Assembly (NCBI RefSeq): GCF_023283885.1
Contig: NZ_JAKILA010000008.1
Coordinates: 103,390 to 167,389, forward strand
From: Shewanella basaltis
GTDB taxonomy: Bacteria; Pseudomonadota; Gammaproteobacteria; Enterobacterales; Shewanellaceae
Reading direction: 5' to 3'
DNA length: 64,000 nucleotides
Shown: in pieces, positions 1-8,496 of the stretch
Layout of the letters: the number at the start of each line of letters is the position of its first letter
Position numbering within the stretch: position 1 is the stretch's first letter
Position numbers and translations under genes: made by a program
The notes under the pieces: generated by a model
What the model saw: the letters and a program-made list of their open reading frames with translations, nothing else
What the model was told of the DNA's origin: nothing
The model's database searches: none

Positions 1-231
1 GCTAAAAAGCGTGGCTTACGCCGTGGTGATGAAATCAAGGTGATTTCTCGTCGTGGTGAGATCAAAACCCGTGTAGAAACTCGTGGCCGTAATAAACCTC
101 CTGTTGGACTTGTGTTTGTTCCATGGTTTGATGCCAGTCAGCTCATTAATAAAGTCACTTTGGATGCAACAGATCCTATTTCTAAACAAACTGACTTTAA
201 AAAGTGTGCCATTAAGATTGTAAAGGCTTGA
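1..231 (+). CDS. napA: Periplasmic nitrate reductase catalytic subunit, C-terminal end (partial)
   Basis: Only the last 76 codons are inside the window; the reading frame is open from base 1. The segment contains the conserved tail of the molybdopterin-binding C-terminal domain of NapA, with [21 protein letters not shown] and LTLDATDP-like stretches, and ends in [10 protein letters not shown], which is the usual NapA terminus. NapA holds the Mo-bisMGD cofactor and a [4Fe-4S] cluster and reduces nitrate to nitrite in the periplasm, taking electrons from NapB. The stop codon at 229-231 overlaps the Shine-Dalgarno of napB, so translation of the two is probably coupled. The N-terminal part with the Tat signal and metal ligands lies upstream of the window. 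Confidence 0.95.
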   Translation, partial: AKKRGLRRGDEIKVISRRGEIKTRVETRGRNKPPVGLVFVPWFDASQLINKVTLDATDPISKQTDFKKCAIKIVKA

Positions 232-242
232 GGAGACCGACT

Positions 243-710
243 ATGAAAACAGGTAAATTTTTATCGATTATCGCGTTATTGGGCTTCTCTGTCAGCGTTA
301 TGGCGACCAGCGTACCTGAGGACAAAATCGACACATTGCGTTTAGCCCCCATTAACGTTGAGCCCACTCCGCCAGCGATGCAAGCGGTGATCAATACTGA
401 CGTTAAGCAGGTGCGTAACTACCCAATGCAGCCGCCGGTTATCCCACATAAGATTGACGGTTATCAAATTGATCTTAAAGTGAATAAATGTATGCAATGC
501 CATGCTCGTACCAGTACAGGTCATTCACAGGCGCCCATGGTGAGTGTGACGCATTATATGGACCGTGAGAACAACTTTTTGGCTGATTTATCGCCACGTC
601 GTTACTTTTGTACTCAGTGCCATGCACCGCAATTAGATGCCAAGTTACTCGTTGAAAATGATTTTGTTGATATTGATCATTTAATCAAAGCCAACGCAGT
701 TAAGCATTAG
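243..710 (+). CDS. napB: Periplasmic nitrate reductase, diheme cytochrome c subunit
   Basis: A 155-residue protein with an N-terminal Sec signal (about residues 1-20, [16 protein letters not shown]) and two c-type heme sites, CMQCH at about 83-87 and CTQCH at about 123-127, the hallmark of NapB. It passes electrons from NapC to NapA. The ATG at 243 is preferred over the in-frame TTG at 228 because AGGAG at 231-235 lies seven bases upstream. The gene sits between napA and napC with short gaps, in the order napA-napB-napC. That order fits the nap cluster that carries NapC as quinol oxidase rather than the NapGH type, but the upstream genes are not visible. Confidence 0.95.
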   Translation: MKTGKFLSIIALLGFSVSVMATSVPEDKIDTLRLAPINVEPTPPAMQAVINTDVKQVRNYPMQPPVIPHKIDGYQIDLKVNKCMQCHARTSTGHSQAPMVSVTHYMDRENNFLADLSPRRYFCTQCHAPQLDAKLLVENDFVDIDHLIKANAVKH

Positions 711-718
711 GAGTCAAT

Positions 719-1318
719 ATGTTAGCAAAACTGTTTGATCAACTAAAACTGGTGTGGAAGGTATTGCGACGCCCGAGTGTCCATTACAGTCTTGGCTTTT
801 TGACCATCGGTGGCTTTATTGCGGGGATTATGTTCTGGGGTGGTTTTAACACGGCTTTAGAATTAACTAACCGCGAGGAGTTTTGTATCGGCTGCCACGA
901 AATGGAAAACAACGTTTACCAAGAGTTGCAAACAACGATTCACTTTTCTAACCGCAGTGGTGTGCGTGCAACGTGTCCTGATTGTCACGTACCGCATAAC
1001 TGGACAGATAAAATTGCCCGTAAAATGCAAGCGTCTAAAGAAGTGTGGGGTAAGGTGTTTGGCACCATTAACACCCGTGAAAAGTTCGAAGCAAAGCGTC
1101 GCCATTTAGCTGAAAACGAATGGAACCGCCTTAAAGCCAACGACTCTTTAGAGTGTCGTAACTGCCATAACTTTGATTACATGGATTTTACCCGTCAGTC
1201 TAAGCGTGCATCGCAAATGCATTCAACGTCGTTAGCTAGCGGTGAAAAAACCTGTATCGATTGTCATAAGGGGATTGCACACCAATTACCTGACATGGCG
1301 GGTGTAGAAGGTTTCTAA
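719..1318 (+). CDS. napC: Membrane-anchored tetraheme cytochrome c, NapC/NirT family quinol dehydrogenase
   Basis: A 199-residue protein with a single N-terminal membrane anchor (about residues 23-45, [19 protein letters not shown]) followed by four CxxCH heme motifs at about 56, 86, 146 and 179 (CIGCH, CPDCH, CRNCH, CIDCH). This is the standard NapC layout and length. NapC oxidises the quinol pool in the inner membrane and feeds NapB-NapA. The start has AGGAG at 709-713 and follows napB by eight bases. It is the last gene of the operon, and a strong hairpin terminator follows within 25 bases. CymA, a related tetraheme of Shewanella, is the alternative, but its place directly after napB favours NapC. 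Confidence 0.93.
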   Translation: MLAKLFDQLKLVWKVLRRPSVHYSLGFLTIGGFIAGIMFWGGFNTALELTNREEFCIGCHEMENNVYQELQTTIHFSNRSGVRATCPDCHVPHNWTDKIARKMQASKEVWGKVFGTINTREKFEAKRRHLAENEWNRLKANDSLECRNCHNFDYMDFTRQSKRASQMHSTSLASGEKTCIDCHKGIAHQLPDMAGVEGF

Positions 1319-1340
1319 CGCTCAGTATCATCATAAAATG

Positions 1341-1374
1341 AACAAGGCCAGCAATTTGCTGGCCTTGTTTTTTG
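1341..1374 (+). terminator. Intrinsic terminator of the nap operon
   Basis: A perfect 12-base-pair stem (AACAAGGCCAGC with GCTGGCCTTGTT, loop AATTT) is followed directly by a run of T. It lies 22 bases after the napC stop and faces the convergent ligase gene. Confidence 0.93.
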
Positions 1375-1425
1375 TCTGGTATTAACACCTAGTGCTTATC
1401 GCAATCCTATTCATGACAAAATGAG

Positions 1426-2436
1426 TTACGACAAATCGACTTGTTTGCCAATCACATCAATTAAATACTCAGTAAAATCGTGGCCGTGATGTTGTAACAT
1501 CTTCGGGAACATCGAAATGGGTGTTAGCCCAGGGAAGGTGTTGATTTCATTGAGTAGAATTTGATTGTCTTGGGTTAAAAAGAAATCAATACGCGATAAA
1601 TGACGTAGCTTCATGCCTTTAAAGGCTTTTATGGCATAATCTCGAATTTGCTGGCTAAGTTCGGCAGACAAATTGTTCGCCACCACATCGGTGCGTGCCT
1701 TGCTGTTTTTGGCGTATTTTTCGTCAAATGAGTAAAAGGTATTGCTGTCGCAAATAATCTCACCGGGTAAGGTTGCAACCACTTCACCTTGATATTCGTA
1801 CACGGCCACTTCTAATTCGCGAGCGCGAATCGTTTGCTCAACCACCACATAAGGTGCGTAACTAAAGGCATCGTGAAGCACTTTGGCGATACTGGTTTTA
1901 TCATCGACTTTATAACAGCCTACCGACGAGCCTTGAGAGGCTGCTTTAATAAATACCGAGCCCCATTGATCAAATGCCGCTTCAGTTTGCTTAATGGCGT
2001 CATCGTCGAGTTGGTGTAAAAAAATGTACGGCGTATTAGGCACGCCCAGGGCTGAAAACCACATTTTTGCAGTAATTTTATTAAAACAATTGCTTGAGGC
2101 TTCTGACTCACAGCCAAAGTAGGGCAGTTGGATTAAATTAAAGTAAGACTGAATATCGCCCGTTTCACCCGGGAAGCCATGAATACAAGGAATGACATAA
2201 TCTACCGGCCATGCTGGGGTGCTGTCATCTTCAAAACGAATTTCACGACGGTTGGTTAAGTCACATAACTTACCGTCTTCAGTGTGGTAATGCCCGTGCT
2301 TGTCGAGTACTAATTTTAGTAGCGAAAATTTATCTGACGTTGCCAGTGATGACTCAAAAAAACGTGCAGACATTAACGAAATATCGTGTTCTGCACCGCC
2401 ACCGCCGCACAATAACAGCAGATTAATCTTTGGCAT
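1426..2436 (-). CDS. ddl: D-alanine--D-alanine ligase
   Basis: A 336-residue ATP-grasp ligase that joins two D-alanines for peptidoglycan precursor synthesis in the cytoplasm. Visible family marks are [11 protein letters not shown] near the N-terminus, [14 protein letters not shown], the ATP-grasp glycine loop [12 protein letters not shown], the LPGEI segment, and the metal-binding C-terminal stretch RIDFF...[13 protein letters not shown]. The start at 2436 is chosen over an upstream in-frame codon (2460) because AGGAG lies just upstream at 2442-2446 and the protein then starts [12 protein letters not shown], as is usual. The gene stands alone, convergent with nap. It is of the DdlA/DdlB superfamily and does not sit in a murein gene cluster, so it may be a second, DdlA-like enzyme. 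Confidence 0.9.
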   Translation of the reverse strand: MPKINLLLLCGGGGAEHDISLMSARFFESSLATSDKFSLLKLVLDKHGHYHTEDGKLCDLTNRREIRFEDDSTPAWPVDYVIPCIHGFPGETGDIQSYFNLIQLPYFGCESEASSNCFNKITAKMWFSALGVPNTPYIFLHQLDDDAIKQTEAAFDQWGSVFIKAASQGSSVGCYKVDDKTSIAKVLHDAFSYAPYVVVEQTIRARELEVAVYEYQGEVVATLPGEIICDSNTFYSFDEKYAKNSKARTDVVANNLSAELSQQIRDYAIKAFKGMKLRHLSRIDFFLTQDNQILLNEINTFPGLTPISMFPKMLQHHGHDFTEYLIDVIGKQVDLS

Positions 2437-2672
2437 GTTTACTCCTGAAAAGACCGACAAAATGGGCTTGGGTGTTGTCCGATTAGCCCTGAAAATGAGT
2501 GCTTATGATAAAGACCCACAGCCATGCAGCGCAAGTAAGAGTTAATAATATTTCAGCATATTTAGCCTGGTTTTTGTGGTTGATTGCTGATTTAAGATAA
2601 TTAATCGGTATACCGCTTATAAGTTACTCACATGATTAAAGCATTGCGTATTCGGGCGGGAGTTTAGTGGCT

Positions 2673-2963
2673 AAGGCCTGTTGATCTTTGCTGGTTGAAT
2701 TTTGTTCGAGTTAAAAACGTGTTAATCGAGGCGAATGGATTGTAGCCTAGTCACCTAAGCAACTCTTTATTTGTAAAGCATTGTTCAACAAAGAGTAAAA
2801 CGTTTTTAGCCGAACCCTGTGGGCAGCGTTTGTTGGTCATTTTTACTGCGTTATCGACTTTTTATGTAGAATAACTACACCTCAAAGTCTCTGCCGCGCA
2901 CTTGTATATGAGTAATGGTCAACAATTCGCTGCAAAAACAACCTTGAAAGGTCAACAGGCCCT
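2673..2963 (+). mobile_element. Non-coding inverted-repeat element, family A copy 1 (MITE-like)
   Basis: A 291-base element with imperfect terminal inverted repeats: AGGCCTGTTGATCTTT at the left and the complement of AGGGCCTGTTGACCTTT at the right. Two more copies lie at 26134-26398 (opposite orientation) and 28533-28824. All share an interior with GAACCCTGTGGGCAGCGTTT. No open frame inside resembles a transposase. The 236 bases between the ddl start and this element hold nothing I recognise beyond the ddl Shine-Dalgarno. Confidence 0.85.
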
Positions 2964-2976
2964 AGGCTAGCAATAT

Positions 2977-3016
2977 AAAAATGACACCCCCTTTATATTT
3001 ATAAAAGAGGTGTCAT
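2977..3016 (-). terminator. Terminator of the TonB-dependent receptor gene
   Basis: On the minus strand a stem built on ATGACACC / GGTGTCAT, with extra AAA/TTT pairing around an AT-rich loop, is followed by a T-rich tract. It lies about 60 bases beyond the receptor stop codon. A second, shorter hairpin (CGTGGCT / AGCCACG, 3036-3063) lies between the stop and this terminator. Confidence 0.75.
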
Positions 3017-3075
3017 GAGGTATCGGCTAGACTCGCGTGGCTAAGGCGTTAACATCAGCCACGGCTAACGTGCGT

Positions 3076-5178
3076 TTAAAAGCGATAGGTTACGTTAACA
3101 GAACCGTTAACCGGTGCGCCGTAATAGCCAACAGTTGCTAAACTATTGATGTACTTCTCGTCAGTCAGGTTATTAATGTTTGCTCTTAAGGTGAGGTCGT
3201 CAGACACATCCCAGCTGGCAAAAGCATTAACGACTAGGTAGGCATCTTGCTCAACGTTGTAATCAACATTTTTGGTTTTAGACTGCCATCGACCGCCCAA
3301 GCCAACACTCACGTCGGGTAATTGTGGCAGAGTATAATCCATCGAGAAGTTCACCACGTTGCGAGCGGCCCATTCGTTTGCTTTATCGCCGTTTTCATCT
3401 TCGACATCAAGCAAGGTATAACCAAATACTGCATTAAGGTTGTCGGTAATACGTCCGGTGACTTCAACTTCAAAGCCCTTAGATTCGACATTCACCCCTT
3501 TATAATAGTAATTGCCGTTGGCATTAAGGCCTGCGTAGCTTGCAAGGTTATTTTGCTCAGCACTAAATAACGCAAAGGTTGCCATTAAGTCGTTATCAAG
3601 CCAAAGGGTTTTAAGCCCTAGCTCATAGTTAACCCCTTTAGTGGGCGCTAAAAAGTAGCCGTCGTAATCATACTGCTCTTGCGGTTGGTAAATGTCTGAA
3701 TAACTAAAATAGGTATTGATATCATCTGTGATGCTGTACACCACACCCGCATATGGGCTGAATTCACTTTCATCGTTGTCGATATCAACGCCGCTATTTA
3801 CACCCTCGCGAGTGTATTTTATTGCATTAAAGCCTGCGACTAAGAATAGGCTGTCATTGATATTGAATTTGGTTGAACCATATGCACGCAGTAAGCTGAC
3901 ATCAATGTCGGAATACTCGACTTTACCGCCCCATTCAGGTTCAGGGATGGCATCAATGTCATATGGGAAAGCAGGGGTAGGGCCAAATGCAGTTGTTGTT
4001 GCGTAATCAAATGGGTACTGGTACATGTACTTTTTACTTTGAGAGCCGCTCAATCCTAACGTCATCTCGTGATCTTGACCAAACAAGCTGTAATGCCCAA
4101 GAGTGGTAATGTCTAACAAGTCAGCTGAAAAATCAGTGTCATAACGTCCTGGCCAACCGGTTAAGCCTAAGCCCGTGTCTTTATCGATAGTGCCATAGGC
4201 GTAAAATAATTTGCTTTGGTCTTCTAGGCTTTGGTGGTTATAAGCAACTTTAACATCCCAGTCATTTGGTAATGTGTAAGTGTATTCAACAAACGCTGTG
4301 GTATTGAGGGTGTCCCACATGGTCCATTCTTGGGTGGTTGTTGCGCTTGTGTCCCATTCGGCCTGGGTGCCGTCAGTGTAATTAAACACTAATCCGCCCC
4401 AGGTATTGCCATCGGTGTTGGCATCTTGATAAGAAAATCCTAACGCTAAAGTTGAATTATCGGTTAATTGGCCGTCAACGATAGCATAAAGATAGCCACG
4501 GTCATTTTCTAGGCCGTCTAAGTAGGAGTCTTTATCTTCGGCAACCGCGACAACCCTAGCAGCCCAACTGCCACTGTCTGTTAACAGGACTGAGTAATCG
4601 GCTTGCACGCGTTTAAAATCGTCCGAACCGTATGATACACCCACTTCGCCTTCATTTTCGTTTGTTGGGCGTTTACGTACGTAATTAATGGTACCAGCAG
4701 AATTACCAATACCTGTAAGTAAGCCGTTTGCACCGCGAATGACTTCAATTTTTTCGTAACCATAAGCTTCCATTGCGCCGGTCACAATCCCCCAATCATT
4801 GGGTAAGCCGACCCCATCAATTTGGGTACTTTTAATTTCAAAACCGCGAGAGGTATATTGCGTACGGTTGGTTTCCCACTCTTCGACATTGATACCGGTC
4901 GCCAGACGAAGCACATCATTAAGGTTGTTAGCAGCAAAGTTAGTGATTTGCTCGTTGCTGACCACACTGATTGATTGCGGTGTCTCATCAATCTCCATGG
5001 TTAATCCGGTTGCGCCTTGGCTAACACGTTTATAGCGCACGCCTATAATTTGGATTTTTTCGATATTTGGGTCATTGCTTTCTGCATTTTGTTGCTCGGC
5101 AGCATAGGCTTGGGGCTGGACGAAAAGGCCCATCGCCAAAGCTAATGTTGAAAGTGCAAAAATATTTTTAGGTTGCAT
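3076..5178 (-). CDS. TonB-dependent ferric siderophore receptor
   Basis: A 700-residue outer-membrane receptor that imports ferric siderophores using TonB energy. It has a signal peptide (MQPKNIFALSTLALAMG... ending AYA), a TonB box-like start after it (IEKIQIIGVR), and a plug domain with DETPQSISVV, LNDVLRLATGI, RGFEI, IEVIRGANGLLTGIGNSAG and INYVRKRP. A long beta-barrel follows, ending in the typical C-terminal phenylalanine (VNVTYRF). There is no N-terminal signalling extension, so it is not an FecA/FpvA-type transducer. The start at 5178 is chosen because the signal peptide begins there and AGGTAAGG lies upstream; the longer frame to 5229 has no such support. Two Fur boxes lie in the divergent promoter region shared with the PepSY gene. 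The ligand cannot be told from sequence. Confidence 0.92.
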   Translation of the reverse strand: MQPKNIFALSTLALAMGLFVQPQAYAAEQQNAESNDPNIEKIQIIGVRYKRVSQGATGLTMEIDETPQSISVVSNEQITNFAANNLNDVLRLATGINVEEWETNRTQYTSRGFEIKSTQIDGVGLPNDWGIVTGAMEAYGYEKIEVIRGANGLLTGIGNSAGTINYVRKRPTNENEGEVGVSYGSDDFKRVQADYSVLLTDSGSWAARVVAVAEDKDSYLDGLENDRGYLYAIVDGQLTDNSTLALGFSYQDANTDGNTWGGLVFNYTDGTQAEWDTSATTTQEWTMWDTLNTTAFVEYTYTLPNDWDVKVAYNHQSLEDQSKLFYAYGTIDKDTGLGLTGWPGRYDTDFSADLLDITTLGHYSLFGQDHEMTLGLSGSQSKKYMYQYPFDYATTTAFGPTPAFPYDIDAIPEPEWGGKVEYSDIDVSLLRAYGSTKFNINDSLFLVAGFNAIKYTREGVNSGVDIDNDESEFSPYAGVVYSITDDINTYFSYSDIYQPQEQYDYDGYFLAPTKGVNYELGLKTLWLDNDLMATFALFSAEQNNLASYAGLNANGNYYYKGVNVESKGFEVEVTGRITDNLNAVFGYTLLDVEDENGDKANEWAARNVVNFSMDYTLPQLPDVSVGLGGRWQSKTKNVDYNVEQDAYLVVNAFASWDVSDDLTLRANINNLTDEKYINSLATVGYYGAPVNGSVNVTYRF

Positions 5179-5250
5179 GGTTTGCCTTACCTGATTGCTA
5201 AGATGACTGGAATTAACACCGTGACACAATGTTAAGATACACGAATGGTA

Positions 5251-5269
5251 TTGTTAATCATTATCATTT
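5251..5269 (-). promoter_or_regulatory. Fur box upstream of the TonB-dependent receptor
   Basis: TTGTTAATCATTATCATTT matches the Fur consensus GATAATGATAATCATTATC well when read on the minus strand. It lies about 73 bases before the receptor start, so it should repress that gene when iron is plentiful. Confidence 0.75.
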
Positions 5270-5327
5270 ACAACCCAATATTGAGATAAAAAACACAAAA
5301 TGCGATCAATAAATCATTATTTACAAT

Positions 5328-5346
5328 TAATAATGATTATCATTCT
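5328..5346 (+). promoter_or_regulatory. Fur box upstream of the PepSY gene
   Basis: TAATAATGATTATCATTCT is a near-palindromic Fur site (AATGATTATCATT core) about 86 bases before the start at 5432. With the site at 5251-5269 it makes the whole intergenic region a bidirectional iron-regulated promoter. Confidence 0.8.
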
Positions 5347-5431
5347 ATTGTTGTTGAGATTGGTTATCAATCGTATTAGCATATGGGCAATATTGGTCTT
5401 TACATAGGCCGCGAACAGATTCGGAAGACAG

Positions 5432-6601
5432 ATGGCAAAACTTAATAATCGATTTTGGTTCAGGCTGCATGGCTGGTTTTCATTACCCGTGTGGATCATT
5501 TTTTGTTTTGTGTGCCTTACAGGGACCATTTCAGTCATTAGCCATGAGTTAACCTGGCTGACTAACCCTGAAGCACGGGCAAGTAATCCACTGCATGCCC
5601 AAGAAAAACCGATGTCGGAACTGGTAGAGATTGTTCAGCAAGCGCATCCAACGGCCAGTATTTCAACGGTAATGAGTTTTGAGCCTTATTTGGTTAATGC
5701 GGTTATTTTTACCGATAAGGACGTGCCGTTTGCTATTGCTTATGTTAATCAGTACACAGGTGACATCCAGGAGATTAACCAAGGCATCACCTTTATTAAT
5801 TTTATGCGGTCTTTGCATGGCTGGTTGCTGTTTCCTTGGCATAGTAATTACAGCGTAGGCTATTACATTGTTTGTGCCATGGCCATTGTGATGCTTGGGG
5901 CGCTCATTACAGGGCTTGTGGTGTATAAAAATTTCTGGCGGGCTTTCACTCAACCTAAATTACGTGTCACTCAAGGCAAAAAAACACTGCTCGCAGATTT
6001 ACATCGTTTAGCTGGTGTATGGTCTATGTGGTTTTTACTGCTTATGAGCATTACCGGTTTGTGGTATTTGGCACAAGCAATCATGTGGCACAATCATATT
6101 GAGCTTGAAGAGCATGCACCGTTAATAGAAGTGAGTCAGGTGCCTATGTCGTCTAATGACGCGCCGACAAGACCTTATACATTGTCTAATGCATTACACC
6201 TAGCTGAGCAGCAATTTCCTGGCTTTAAAAGTACCTATGTGATGTTGCCTGAACACCAAAGAGATACGTATAAAGTGTATGGTCAAGGCGATCATATTTT
6301 TTATGATCAGTATGCTTATGGGGTAACGGTTAATCCCTGGAACGGCAATGTTGAAAGCGAGCGAACACCTGCAAAAATGACCACGTTACAAACGCTATCG
6401 CACATTGCCGATCCGCTGCATTACGGCACAATTGGTGGGTTGTGGACAAAAGCGATTTGGTTTGTTTTTGGCATTTTTCTAACTGGCATGTCTATTACAG
6501 GCTTTTTAATGTGGGCAGGGCGAACCGTTAAAGCTGCCAAAGCTAATGTAGAGGACACTTCGAGTGTTAACTCGCATTTTGTTAAACAGGAGAGTCACTA
6601 A
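5432..6601 (+). CDS. PepSY-associated TM helix protein, iron-regulated
   Basis: A 389-residue inner-membrane protein with four predicted membrane segments: about residues 15-37 (LPVWIIFCFVCLTGTIS), 143-165, 195-217 and 345-368. The order, the N-terminal RFWFRLHGW motif and the periplasmic PepSY-type regions between helices match the PepSY_TM family (PiuB-like). Such proteins are often found beside siderophore receptors. Some members are thought to reduce or release siderophore-bound iron at the inner membrane, but the reaction is not established for this one. It is divergent from the receptor, shares its Fur-regulated promoter region, and its stop overlaps the next start (TAATG). Confidence 0.85.
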   Translation: MAKLNNRFWFRLHGWFSLPVWIIFCFVCLTGTISVISHELTWLTNPEARASNPLHAQEKPMSELVEIVQQAHPTASISTVMSFEPYLVNAVIFTDKDVPFAIAYVNQYTGDIQEINQGITFINFMRSLHGWLLFPWHSNYSVGYYIVCAMAIVMLGALITGLVVYKNFWRAFTQPKLRVTQGKKTLLADLHRLAGVWSMWFLLLMSITGLWYLAQAIMWHNHIELEEHAPLIEVSQVPMSSNDAPTRPYTLSNALHLAEQQFPGFKSTYVMLPEHQRDTYKVYGQGDHIFYDQYAYGVTVNPWNGNVESERTPAKMTTLQTLSHIADPLHYGTIGGLWTKAIWFVFGIFLTGMSITGFLMWAGRTVKAAKANVEDTSSVNSHFVKQESH

Positions 6602-7074
6602 TGGCCCGCATGCAAAGCACACTTTGGAACCGTTACAAATATAAAATCAATGGCTTAATATTAGTTCTGGTGGGCTATTTTTTATATCAGTCTCTGTTTC
6701 CGCAATTTCCTGATGCGCTGCCTACTCAGGAGCTTGGTGCATTTGAAGTCACCCCAATTCCTTATAATGTGGATGCCCCATACTTGCATGATGGCACTTA
6801 TACCAAGGACTTTTTACTCCTATTCAGTAAAGGGCAGGTAAGTGCAATCCGCCAAGCATATTTAACCATTGGTACAGCACCTTTGCCATTAGCGACTTTA
6901 GCCTCGGGTGACGCAGGGATTTTACACGGTAGTCAACATGGACAAGAAGTGCATGCCATTGCACCAGAAGTGTTACTTGCGGAACATAAAATTTGGCTGA
7001 CCATTGAAGACTGGCAAGGGCAACAACAAGTGACGAGCTGGGCTTTACCTGAAGTATTATATTCTCACCACTGA
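6601..7074 (+). CDS. Unrecognised single-pass membrane protein in the iron operon
   Basis: A 157-residue protein with one membrane segment near the N-terminus (about residues 15-31, INGLILVLVGYFLYQSL) and a soluble, probably periplasmic domain of about 120 residues. That domain has no cysteines and no metal motif that I recognise, though it carries several histidines (HGSQHGQEVHAIAP). I do not recognise the family. Its start codon overlaps the stop of the PepSY gene by one base, so the two are almost certainly co-translated and probably act together in iron uptake. A hairpin at 7085-7135 ends the operon. Confidence 0.75.
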   Translation: MARMQSTLWNRYKYKINGLILVLVGYFLYQSLFPQFPDALPTQELGAFEVTPIPYNVDAPYLHDGTYTKDFLLLFSKGQVSAIRQAYLTIGTAPLPLATLASGDAGILHGSQHGQEVHAIAPEVLLAEHKIWLTIEDWQGQQQVTSWALPEVLYSHH

Positions 7075-7084
7075 TTGCTAGCCT

Positions 7085-7135
7085 TGTGTGTTATTTGCTG
7101 GCGGTAAACTATCAGTCGCCAGCAATAACGCACAA
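7085..7135. terminator. Long hairpin between convergent genes
   Basis: A stem of about 17 pairs with few mismatches (TGTGTTATTTGCTGGCG against CGCCAGCAATAACGCACA) lies between the iron operon and the convergent cysteine-cluster gene. There is no clear T run on either side, so it may be a weak bidirectional terminator or a transcript-end stabiliser. Confidence 0.6.
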
Positions 7136-7138
7136 TCG

Positions 7139-7495
7139 TTAAATGCCAAATGCCTTACGCTCAGATTCACATTCATATTCAGCCATTTCAAATTCACGGC
7201 AAATCAGCGGTCTTAGTTCGTAAATCGAACACATCATGGTGTCTCTGTCTAGGGCTGCACACCAACCATCATCAAGTCGACGCATCACTTCTCCGCCCCA
7301 ATTATCTTTGGCTATATAGGCTTTGGGTACGCCGGTTTCGGTGATTAACATCACTTCTAATCGGCAGCAACAGGCTTGGCAATTTGAGCAGGTTATCGGG
7401 TTTTGGCTTGGCGTAGCGGTGTCGATAGCACTGCCTGATTGAGGTGAGGCGCTCGGCGCAATATCGGTAAACTTGGCAATAAGATTTGAAGGCAT
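7139..7495 (-). CDS. YkgJ family cysteine-cluster protein
   Basis: A 118-residue cytoplasmic protein with the family's cysteine pattern: CSNCQACCC near residues 36-44, then C at about 78, CSIYELRPLICREF near 88-102, and a last C at about 108. YkgJ-type proteins are thought to bind zinc or an iron-sulfur cluster, but their role is not known. The first 30 residues are low complexity and may be a linker. It is convergent with the iron operon. The start at 7495 is the first ATG of the frame. Confidence 0.8.
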   Translation of the reverse strand: MPSNLIAKFTDIAPSASPQSGSAIDTATPSQNPITCSNCQACCCRLEVMLITETGVPKAYIAKDNWGGEVMRRLDDGWCAALDRDTMMCSIYELRPLICREFEMAEYECESERKAFGI

Positions 7496-7600
7496 TAAAG
7501 GCTGCGGTTAACTATTTTGGCTAAGGATACCGTAATGTTGGCTGGTTATCCTAATTGCCTATAACAAAATAACCATCAAACGATGCTTGATGGCTATGTC

Positions 7601-7894
7601 TATACCCAATCAACTTGAAGATCCGTATTTTGGAACGTCATCGTGTTTTCAATACTAGACGCGTTTATGCGGTAACGTAGGTACCTTATAAATTAACGCA
7701 ACAACGCTCTTGATTTAAAAATCAGGGGAACACGGTGAAACTCCCAAGGGGCAAGTTTTACACGCGTTTATGCTGCGGCTTTTGTTAATTTAGCTGATTT
7801 TGGAAAGGGAACAACCATTACCCACAATCAATGCCTTGTCTAAACGTGTATAAATTCTTGCTGAAATCGAGCATCTTCAGGTTGTTTGGGTATA
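7601..7894 (+). mobile_element. Non-coding inverted-repeat element, family D (MITE-like)
   Basis: A 294-base element with terminal inverted repeats of about 22 bases: TATACCCAATCAACTTGAAG at the left and the complement of TATACCCAAACAACCTGAAG at the right, two mismatches over 22. There is no open frame of note. It contains GAAAGGGAACAACCATTAC at 7803-7821, a 19-base stretch also present in family B elements of this window although the termini differ. It fills most of the gap between the YkgJ gene and the small exported protein; the 105 bases before it hold nothing else that I see. Confidence 0.8.
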
Positions 7895-7919
7895 GGTAGC
7901 AAACAACGCTTACCATAAA

Positions 7920-8354
7920 TTAGAGTTTGACCACTTTGCCCGTTAATGCGACACCTGCCATTAATGCACCAGCACCACATTGAAACGTGTCATTACTGCT
8001 GGTGAGGTTATGCTTGTAGTTTGATTTTATCTCTACCACCGCATTACCGCCTTCTTTTATCGCACGATCTTTTAAGGCTATCATCGCCGATAAAAATACC
8101 CATTGGCACGCCTCTAAATCGGTTTTATTAAAGGCATTGGTTTTTTTACTGGTGCTAAACTCTCCCATTGTTTGCTGAGGTTCACCATAAGGTTGATCGC
8201 CAAAATAAAAACGGACACTGTCGCCAAGCTTGTTTTTAGCATGATCTGTGTTCATGGCATCTGCTATCGTGTAGTTGCCAATATCATCGCGGGCAAAGGT
8301 TGTTGCTGGCAGCAAACAGAGTGCCAAAATCATTGTTGCTAAGGTGTGCTTCAT
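7920..8354 (-). CDS. Small exported protein of unknown function
   Basis: A 144-residue protein with a clear Sec signal peptide (about residues 1-22, MILALCLLPATTFA) and a mature part of about 120 residues. The mature part ends with a conserved-looking block ACQWVFLSAMIAL, GGNAVVEIKSNY, FQCGAGALMAGVAL. The AxxxGGNAVV pattern recalls RcsF/YbjQ-like folds, but I cannot assign it firmly. Two cysteines in the mature part could form a disulfide. It stands alone on the minus strand between a repeat element and recD. Similar proteins have been labelled excinuclease in some annotations, which the sequence does not support. Confidence 0.7.
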   Translation of the reverse strand: MKHTLATMILALCLLPATTFARDDIGNYTIADAMNTDHAKNKLGDSVRFYFGDQPYGEPQQTMGEFSTSKKTNAFNKTDLEACQWVFLSAMIALKDRAIKEGGNAVVEIKSNYKHNLTSSNDTFQCGAGALMAGVALTGKVVKL

Positions 8355-8496
8355 TTATTAAAAAAGTCCTTTTAGTGATTGCTGTTAAATTTAACCCTTA
8401 AGCCGAGCAAAATAACATTAAAAATCCTGTATGGCTCTAACCAAAAAGGATGATCTATTTGTGCTAAGTTCACTTTCTAATAAAGGGGAGAATTTA

